From assembly GCF_900104395.1 (NCBI RefSeq), contig NZ_FMXX01000028.1: DNA of 36,407 nucleotides. One strand, written 5' to 3'. This document shows, piece after piece, positions 30,911 through 36,407 of the stretch. Source of the DNA: Fusobacterium_C necrophorum. GTDB taxonomy: Bacteria; Fusobacteriota; Fusobacteriia; Fusobacteriales; Fusobacteriaceae. A program made the translations under genes and the position numbers. Within the stretch, counting starts at the first letter, position 1. Every line of letters begins with the position of its first letter. The notes under the pieces are model-generated. The model was not told the origin of the DNA. It ran no database searches and saw nothing but the letters and a program-made list of their open reading frames with translations.

Positions 30911-32476
30911 TTAGATTAAGACATTAGCATTAGGACCTAAAGGGATATTAAAAATAAGCCATAAAATAAGAGCTCCAGTTTGAATAACTATGAGTGTAAT
31001 TGAAAAGGGAAGTTCCAAGGAAATCATTGTTCCAACTCCAATTTTTTTGTTGTAGTTTTCTGACTTGTACTGTTCTAAAAGTCCAAGAATAATAGGAACA
31101 GCTCCAGCTATAGGAGAAATAATATTTGTTCCCCCATCACCTATACGATAGGCTGCTTGAGTAAGTGCTGGAGAAAATCCGACAATAGAAAACATTGGAA
31201 CAAAAATAGGAGCTAATATTAACCATTTTGCAGAAGCACTTCCTATAAAGAGGTTTAATAAAGTACATAATAGAACTAATAAGATAATAAGAGGGACAGC
31301 TCCTATTTCTAAATTTTTAATTCTATCGGCGCCTTTTACTGCAATAATAACAGCCAGCTTACTTCGTCCAAATAAGTAAACAAACATAGAAGCTGGAAAC
31401 ATAGTAACTAAAATAGATGTCATTCCATTTAGTTGCTTTTGCATTAATTTAGGAATATCTTCAAGCTTTGTAATAGTCTTTGCTCCTATTCCATAAGCAG
31501 TACCACTGATAAAAAATATAGAAAAAATAATGGGTAAAATAGATGACATCAATGGAGATTTAGGTAGAAATGTTCCAATATCATTTCTAAAAAATGAATT
31601 AATAGGAATGGATAGATATAGAATTATAAATATAAAAATTATAAAACTAATTCCAGCATAAAATAATCCTCTATTTTCATTTTTTGTTAATTCATATTTT
31701 AATTTTTCATTTTTTTCAATATTTGTAGAAAAGGGCTCATCAAGTATTTTTACTAGAATTTTTTCAGTTACAATAGTTAAAACAATGGTTAAAACAATGG
31801 TCATAGCAGACATAAAATACCAATTAATCACAGGAGAAGTGGCACCCAGTATATTCATAGCTTTTGCAGCACTTTCTGTAATTCCAGCCAGAACTACATC
31901 TGTACTGGAAATAAAAAGACTGGCACTAAGACCACCGGAGGCAGCAGCATATCCAGTTATAATTCCAATCCATGGATTCCTACCAAGGGCTTTAAAAATA
32001 ACTGCACCAATAGTTGGTGTAAAAAGTATTCCTGCATCAGATGCAATACTTGAGTTAATTCCAATAAAAATTAAAATAGATGTTACAATATAAGAAGGAG
32101 CTTTTAAAATCATTTTCCTTATGAGAGAGGAAAGCAAACCAGTTTGTTCAATGAGAGCAACCCCCATCATCATAACTACAACTAATCCTAATGGTGGAAA
32201 AGTAATATAGGTTTTAACTAAATTAGATAAAAATTCTCTCATTTCTGCATAAGATAAAAGATTTTGAACTTTTACAATCATCATCTCTGCCCCTTCAGCT
32301 TGCGCAGATAAATATTCTACTGAAGTACCTAAATAACTAAAGAAAGTTGATGCAATTAATGTAAGAATACATAGAAATGTAAATAACCAAAAAGGGTGAG
32401 GAAGTTTATTCCCAATAATTTCTATAACTTCTATAAATTTATTAAAAAAAATGTTTTTTGAATTTTGCTTTGACAT
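30911..32476 (-). CDS. AbgT family transporter
   Basis: A 521-residue inner-membrane protein with about 11-13 hydrophobic segments. It begins FFNKFIEVIEIIGNKLPHPFWLF, the standard AbgT N-terminus, and has the family signatures SIASDAGILFTPTIGAVIF, AAASGGLSASLFISSTDVVLAG and GDGGTNIISPIAGAVP. AbgT of E. coli takes up p-aminobenzoyl-glutamate; other members export sulfonamides. RBS GGAGGAAAC precedes the ATG. The position between two M20 amidohydrolases indicates uptake of an N-acyl or aminoacyl conjugate that is then hydrolysed inside (inference). Confidence 0.9.
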   Translation of the reverse strand: MSKQNSKNIFFNKFIEVIEIIGNKLPHPFWLFTFLCILTLIASTFFSYLGTSVEYLSAQAEGAEMMIVKVQNLLSYAEMREFLSNLVKTYITFPPLGLVVVMMMGVALIEQTGLLSSLIRKMILKAPSYIVTSILIFIGINSSIASDAGILFTPTIGAVIFKALGRNPWIGIITGYAAASGGLSASLFISSTDVVLAGITESAAKAMNILGATSPVINWYFMSAMTIVLTIVLTIVTEKILVKILDEPFSTNIEKNEKLKYELTKNENRGLFYAGISFIIFIFIILYLSIPINSFFRNDIGTFLPKSPLMSSILPIIFSIFFISGTAYGIGAKTITKLEDIPKLMQKQLNGMTSILVTMFPASMFVYLFGRSKLAVIIAVKGADRIKNLEIGAVPLIILLVLLCTLLNLFIGSASAKWLILAPIFVPMFSIVGFSPALTQAAYRIGDGGTNIISPIAGAVPIILGLLEQYKSENYNKKIGVGTMISLELPFSITLIVIQTGALILWLIFNIPLGPNANVLI

Positions 32477-32502
32477 AAAGTTTCCTCCTTTTTAAATTAA
32501 AA

Positions 32503-33684
32503 TTATATTTGAAAACAATTATTTGCAATCGTTACTAATGTTAATACTCCAGTACTTATACAACCCTCATTTGGGAAAAAATTATTAGAATGCAGAGAGA
32601 AATTTTCTTTATTCGAAAAACCGCATCCCAATCGATACATTGCTCCTGGAATTTTTTCAAGATAATATGAAAAATCCTCTGACCCCATACTGGGAAAGGG
32701 ATTAAAAATAACATTTTCTTTCCCTAATACATTTTGGCACACAGTTTCAATTAAATTGGAAATTTTTTCATCATTTATTAGTACAGGAGTACCTTTTATA
32801 ATTTTTATTTCAGCTTCTCCTCTAAATGTTTTTGAAATTCCCTCAGTAACTTCAAATAATCTTCTATGTATAAATTCTCTAATATTTGAAGATAAAGTTC
32901 TAATACTTCCAGATATTTTAACAATTTCTGGTATAACATTGGATGCAGAGTTACTATTTATAGAAGATAAAGTGATTACAGCAGATTCTAAAGGAGAAAT
33001 TTCTCGAGATATTAAATTTTGTATTCCACATATGAGATTTCCAGCAATTATTATAGGATCTATAGCTTTATAAGGATGTGCAGCATGTCCTTGTTTTCCT
33101 TTTATAGTAATATGAAAAGTATCTGAAGAAGCACAAATTTGTCCTGAACGATGAAAAATTGTACCTGCTTTAGTACCAGGCCAGCAATGTAAAGCAATAA
33201 TAGCCCTAGGAGTAGGATTTTCTAAAACTTTATGCTCTATCATAAACTTTGCTCCTTTACCAATTTCTTCACCTGGTTGAAATATAAGTTTTATAGAGAC
33301 ATCAAGTTTTGTTTTATATTTATTTAGTATATAAGCTGCTCCCAAAAGACAAGTAGTATGAATATCATGTCCACACATATGAGAAATACCCTTATTTTTT
33401 GAAGAAAAGGTAGAGATAGAAGCTTCACATATTGGGAGAGCATCAATGTCTGCTCTAAGAGCAATACATTTTTTCTTGCTGGAATTTATTAAAGCAACTA
33501 CTCCAGTATTGGAAATAGTCTTTACATCATTTATTCCAAAACTTTTTAGGGTATCAACAATAAAATTTGTTGTTTGGAATTCTTGCATTGATAATTCAGG
33601 ATTTTCATGCAAGTGATGTCTAATTTTTATTAAAGTATCATTTAAATTTTGAATTTCATTTTTTAAAATAGATAGTTCTATCAT
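32503..33684 (-). CDS. M20 family amidohydrolase, second copy
   Basis: A 393-residue enzyme with the same motif order: RADIDALP (78-84), MCGHDIH (103-109, Cys104 and His106), QPGEE (136-140), ALHCWPG and C-terminal SLHSNNFFP. GKQGHAAHPYKAID marks the lid domain. It differs clearly from the first copy, so the two are old paralogues and may act on different conjugates or form a heteromer, as AbgA and AbgB do (inference). It is the first gene of the operon; AAGGAG lies 12 bases before the ATG, a rather long distance. A good promoter is at 33767-33796. Confidence 0.88.
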   Translation of the reverse strand: MIELSILKNEIQNLNDTLIKIRHHLHENPELSMQEFQTTNFIVDTLKSFGINDVKTISNTGVVALINSSKKKCIALRADIDALPICEASISTFSSKNKGISHMCGHDIHTTCLLGAAYILNKYKTKLDVSIKLIFQPGEEIGKGAKFMIEHKVLENPTPRAIIALHCWPGTKAGTIFHRSGQICASSDTFHITIKGKQGHAAHPYKAIDPIIIAGNLICGIQNLISREISPLESAVITLSSINSNSASNVIPEIVKISGSIRTLSSNIREFIHRRLFEVTEGISKTFRGEAEIKIIKGTPVLINDEKISNLIETVCQNVLGKENVIFNPFPSMGSEDFSYYLEKIPGAMYRLGCGFSNKENFSLHSNNFFPNEGCISTGVLTLVTIANNCFQI

Positions 33685-33734
33685 ATATCTTTATATCTCC
33701 TTTCCTTAAATATTATAAAGATTTCAAAATTTTC

Positions 33735-33758
33735 GACATCTTTTTTGACATCTTTTAT
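33735..33758. repeat. 12-bp direct repeat in the amidohydrolase leader
   Basis: GACATCTTTT occurs at 33735 and again at 33747, exactly 12 bases apart, just downstream of the predicted minus-strand transcription start. On the coding side it reads AAAAGATGTC twice. It may be an operator for the divergent regulator. Confidence 0.45.
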
Positions 33759-33766
33759 TAAAAATA

Positions 33767-33796
33767 ATTATACCTTCTTGAAATATTATTTGTCAA
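33767..33796 (-). promoter_or_regulatory. Promoter of the amidohydrolase-AbgT operon
   Basis: Minus-strand TTGACA (33791-33796), 18 bases, TATAAT (33767-33772): both boxes are perfect consensus. The start would leave a leader of about 75 bases before the ATG at 33684. Confidence 0.82.
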
Positions 33797-33808
33797 GTTT
33801 TTTGACAA
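33790..33808. promoter_or_regulatory. Inverted repeat overlapping divergent -35 boxes
   Basis: TTGTCAA and TTGACAA are perfect inverted 7-bp arms with a 5-base spacer. One arm is the -35 of the amidohydrolase operon, the other is a TTGACA facing the regulator gene, although the best -10 for the regulator (TATAAT 33842-33847) is too distant from it. The repeat could be an operator, or simply the result of two facing -35 boxes. Confidence 0.5.
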
Positions 33809-33873
33809 TATTTTTTTATTTAAAAAAATATATACAAATGATATAATAAAAATAAAAAAGAAAGGATTATCAA

Positions 33874-35073
33874 ATGATAAAAATTGCAATTTTTACTCCG
33901 AAAAATTCATATAATTCTATAAAAAAAGCTTTAGAAGATATAGACTGTATTAAAGAATATATATTTTATGATAATCTTTATACTTTAGGTGAAATATACA
34001 GGAAAATAGCACATAAATATCATGGAATAATAACAAGCGGACCAATAGGCTATGAAAATATAAGAACTCAAATAAAAATAACAACCCCGGTGTATTATCT
34101 TGAAATTTCGAAGAGTGATCTTTTTAAATATTTATTTGAAACTTTGAAAGAAAATCCCGATATAGATTTTTCACGTGTCTATATTGATTTTATTGCAAAT
34201 GATGACAAAAAATACTGGCTAGAAGATATTTTCAAAAATAATGAAGAGCCTATCTTTTTACCTTTAGATTATAGTGATCCTAAACTTTACGAAAATTTCA
34301 AAAAGAATTATCTGAAACTTAAACAGGAGAAAAAAATAGACTATGTATTAACCAGAATAAGTAACATGTTGCCTTTTTTGGAAGAAAATAAAATTCCATA
34401 TAGATTTTTATTTCCTTCTGAAAATACGATAAAAGAAACTGTTTTGGCAGCTATAAATGATATAAAAGCTCAAAAGTTTGACAAAAATCAAATTGTTTTT
34501 GGAAAATTGAAGGGATTTAACAATGTGGAAGAAATAGAAAATATTATTTATAATAATTGTAAAAACTGTATTTTACAAAAACATAGAGGAAATTTAAATA
34601 TATTACTTCTGAAAGAGGATTTTTTAGAAGGAGATATCAATTTTTTGATAAAGGATAAATACAAAAAAAATTTTTTTATAGGTTGGGGGAATGGAAAAAA
34701 TATAAATGAAGCAAGATTTTATGCAGAAGAAGCATTGAAAAAAAATGAAGAATCTTGTGGAGAGCTAGTGTATATGATAAGTCAGGATAAGATACAAACT
34801 TTGATAGAGATAAGCAAAGAAAAAAAGGAGGATTTAGAAATAATTGAAAAGTTAAAAAAATTAAATATAAAAGGAGAAAAAGTAAGAAATTTAATAGATA
34901 TTTATAAAAAAGGGGAAGAACTAACTGCTGAAAGCCTTGCAAAATATATGTATATTTCAGCCAGAACAGCAAGTAGAATTCTTGAAAAGTTAGAAAAAGA
35001 AAATTTAGCAATTTTTTCAATAGAGAAAATAAATAGAGGTAGACCCAGAAAAATATATAGTTTAAAATTTTAA
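33874..35073 (+). CDS. Transcriptional regulator with degenerate cyclase-like domain and C-terminal HTH
   Basis: A 399-residue protein with no signal peptide or membrane segment. The N-terminal part (about 1-195) looks like a PrpR-type receptor domain (KIAIFTPKNSYNSIKKAL, YHGIITSGPIGYENIR). The middle (about 200-310) contains KFDKNQIVFGKLKG and FFIGWGNGKNINEARFYAEE, the (I)GxGxGxTxxEARxxAxxAL pattern of degenerate GGDEF/cyclase-like domains in CdaR- and PucR-type regulators. The C-terminus (about 345-399) has a winged HTH (LAKYMYISARTASRILEKLE, then RGRPRKIYSL wing). It is divergent from the M20-AbgT operon with a shared promoter region, so it most likely controls it. The ligand is unknown. 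The RBS is GAAAGGA. Confidence 0.7.
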   Translation: MIKIAIFTPKNSYNSIKKALEDIDCIKEYIFYDNLYTLGEIYRKIAHKYHGIITSGPIGYENIRTQIKITTPVYYLEISKSDLFKYLFETLKENPDIDFSRVYIDFIANDDKKYWLEDIFKNNEEPIFLPLDYSDPKLYENFKKNYLKLKQEKKIDYVLTRISNMLPFLEENKIPYRFLFPSENTIKETVLAAINDIKAQKFDKNQIVFGKLKGFNNVEEIENIIYNNCKNCILQKHRGNLNILLLKEDFLEGDINFLIKDKYKKNFFIGWGNGKNINEARFYAEEALKKNEESCGELVYMISQDKIQTLIEISKEKKEDLEIIEKLKKLNIKGEKVRNLIDIYKKGEELTAESLAKYMYISARTASRILEKLEKENLAIFSIEKINRGRPRKIYSLKF

Positions 35074-35121
35074 CCCTCCTCAAATCATATCCTAGTAAAA
35101 AAAACAAAATGTTTCTAGTAT

Positions 35122-35153
35122 TTTATCAAAAAGAAATTTTTTATTTTGATAAA
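35122..35153 (+). terminator. AT-rich hairpin after the regulator gene
   Basis: TTTATCAAAA pairs with TTTTGATAAA across 12 bases, about 50 bases after the stop codon. The stem is AT-rich and no clear T-run follows, so termination strength is doubtful. Confidence 0.4.
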
Positions 35154-35247
35154 TTATAAAATATACTGCGACAAAAAAAGTAACTCATATTAGAAATTTC
35201 ATGTAAAATGTAAATAATCGCAAGTACATAGAACAGGAGATTCCAAT

Positions 35248-35656
35248 ATGAGTTGCATACATTTTAGCATAGAAAAGCGATATCAGATAGAGATTTTGCA
35301 AAAAGAAAAATATTCTACTCGAAACATTGCTCCTTTCAAAGAGTGCACCATTTTGCCGTCGCTCGCAAAATCAAACATATTCCTGAAAAGTATTCTTCGC
35401 ATGGGGGACAACAAGATGCTAGCAAAAAAATGGCTTGCAAAGGCTGTCTTGCCAGCTTCATAGAAAAAAGAAGCCTTACAAACCTTTCCTTCGGATCGAG
35501 GGAAAGAATTTGCTTGCTACCAAGAAGTAGAATGCCTTGGAATTGCTTTTTATTTTACAGATGCCTACGCTGCGTATGACAATATGAAAGCAATGAAAAT
35601 AGCGATGGGTTATTGCGAGAATTCTTTCCTAAGAAAACGGACTTAGCAAAAATTTA
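35248..35656 (+). pseudogene. IS30 family transposase remnant, cut by IS256-type element
   Basis: ACAGGAG precedes ATG 35248. The start MSCIHFSIEKRYQIEILQKEKYS followed by TRNIA is the IS30-type helix-turn-helix. The frame is then shifted (VHHFAVARKIK is readable in another frame at about 35340). Most of the middle of the gene is missing: within 200 bases the frame already reads FPSDRGKEFACYQEVE and LGIAFYFTDAYAAYD, the DRGKEF and FYF-D-Y block of the IS30 catalytic core. FFPKKTDLAKI is readable just before 35656, where the IS30 homology stops at the terminal repeat of the IS256-type element. Confidence 0.75.
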
Positions 35657-35659
35657 GAC

Positions 35660-35690
35660 GAGACTGTGAAAAAATTTCTGTAAACTCTAT
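35660..35690. repeat. Terminal inverted repeat of the IS256-type element
   Basis: GAGACTGTGAAAAAATTTC followed by TGTAAA, then TCTTCTATGAT. It matches the end at 28447-28471 when both are read inward. It marks the outer edge of the element whose transposase is at 35792-36407. Confidence 0.65.
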
Positions 35691-35791
35691 CTTCTATGAT
35701 TAGAATTATTTAATTAATTTTTTTAATATATTAATACAATATTTTTAATATGTCAAGATTAAGGTATTCAATTTTTGAGTACCTTTTCTTT

Positions 35792-36407
35792 TTAATCTCT
35801 AAATCTTCCCTCATACATTATACTAAATTCTCCATATACTTTTCCCCAATTTCTTAGTGGTTGATTCCATTTCTTTGTTGCTTCCATTGTTGATAAATAC
35901 AATACTTTTAATAGTGCTTTATCGCTTGGATATACTGTTTTTTGTCTATTTAATTTCTTGTAAGTACTATTTAAGCTTTCTATTGCATTTGTTGTATATA
36001 TTACTTTTCTTACCTCTAATGAAAATTTAAATATTGGTGTTAAAACATCCCAATTTTGATACCAACTTGTCATTGTATTTGGATATTTTTCTTCCCATTT
36101 TTCTGTTACTTTATCTAGATTTTCCATAGCTTGTGTTTCTGTTACTGCTAGATATATACTTTTTAAATATGAGGCAAATTCTTTTTTCTCTTTGTACGAT
36201 ACATATTTTAAAGTATTTCTTACTTGATGAACTACACAACGTTGATACTCTGTTTGTGGGAATGCAGCTGCAATAGCTTCTTTTATTCCTGTTAATCCAT
36301 CAGCGCAGATTACCATGATATCTTTAATACCTCTATTTTTTAATCCATTTAAAACTCCTAACCAATATTTACTGCTTTCATTTTCTCCTATCTCTAAACT
36401 AAGTACT
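35792..36407 (-). mobile_element. IS256 family (mutator) transposase, C-terminal part (runs off window)
   Basis: The minus-strand frame is open from the window edge to a stop at 35792-35794, 205 codons. It includes VLSLEIGENESSKYWLG, MVICADGLTGIKEAI (second catalytic Asp), VVHQVRNTLKYVS, VIYTTNAIESLNSTYKKLN (catalytic Glu) and a C-terminal WNQPLRNWGKVYGEF. These are the DDE core and helix of IS256-type transposases. The first catalytic Asp and the N-terminus are outside the window, so whether the element is intact cannot be judged. The visible part has no frame disruption, unlike the other mobile-element genes here, and it has entered the IS30 remnant. Confidence 0.9.

Noticed and set aside
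1..36407. tRNA, rRNA and classic riboswitches
   Set aside because: I looked for T-loop (GGTTCGAATC-like) and CCA ends and for known riboswitch cores and found none that fold convincingly.

Overview
The window looks like a chromosomal segment of a Fusobacterium, most plausibly the F. necrophorum group. It is AT-rich, uses strong AGGAGG-type ribosome binding sites, and carries a giant RadD/Fap2-type autotransporter of the kind typical of that genus. The species assignment is inference; the genus rests mainly on the autotransporter and the overall gene style.

Layout. (1) 1-1040 is mobile-element debris: the 5' end of an IS91-type transposase (minus strand) and a badly broken topoisomerase III gene (topB) of the type carried by integrative conjugative elements. 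(2) 1120-5880 is an alpha-glucan/maltose module: malQ, an EEP-fold phosphohydrolase and a PTS EIICB permease form one minus-strand operon, divergent from a GntR/UTRA regulator. A perfect 16-bp palindrome lies between the two promoters. (3) 5985-10063 holds a META-domain secreted protein and a lipoprotein cyclophilin (overlapping TAATG), then the polyamine importer genes potC, potB and potA, all on the minus strand. (4) 10183-14891 is plus-strand housekeeping: an FMN-dependent alpha-hydroxyacid dehydrogenase/oxidase with a cysteine-rich N-terminus, ptsH and ptsI separated by an intrinsic terminator, and a CNNM/CorC-type membrane protein. (5) 14909-16367 is a graveyard of fragments (Bro-N protein, small ORFs, 3' end of an IS91-type transposase). 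(6) 16546-28379 is a two-gene surface operon: a secreted 203-residue coiled-coil protein and a 3736-residue autotransporter. (7) 28447-29316 contains the end of an IS256 element and, next to it, a complete type III toxin-antitoxin locus of the ToxIN/AbiQ family: promoter, three 35-bp-period repeats forming the RNA antitoxin, terminator and toxN. (8) 29337-35073 has a second Bro-N fragment, then an operon of two M20 amidohydrolases around an AbgT-family transporter, divergent from a regulator with a degenerate cyclase-like domain. (9) 35248-36407 is an IS30-type transposase remnant whose 3' end is cut by an IS256-family element running off the window.

How the parts work together. The general PTS proteins HPr and EI (region 4) would phosphorylate the EIICB permease of region 2, although no EIIA and no phospho-alpha-glucosidase are in view. 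PotABC needs a PotD binding protein that is not here. The most notable system is the compact type III toxin-antitoxin locus at 28584-29316, a likely phage-defence or stability module sitting between IS and Bro-N debris beside the giant adhesin. Base composition changes along the window: regions 2-4 are visibly richer in G+C than the autotransporter, toxIN and amidohydrolase regions, which suggests separate origins.
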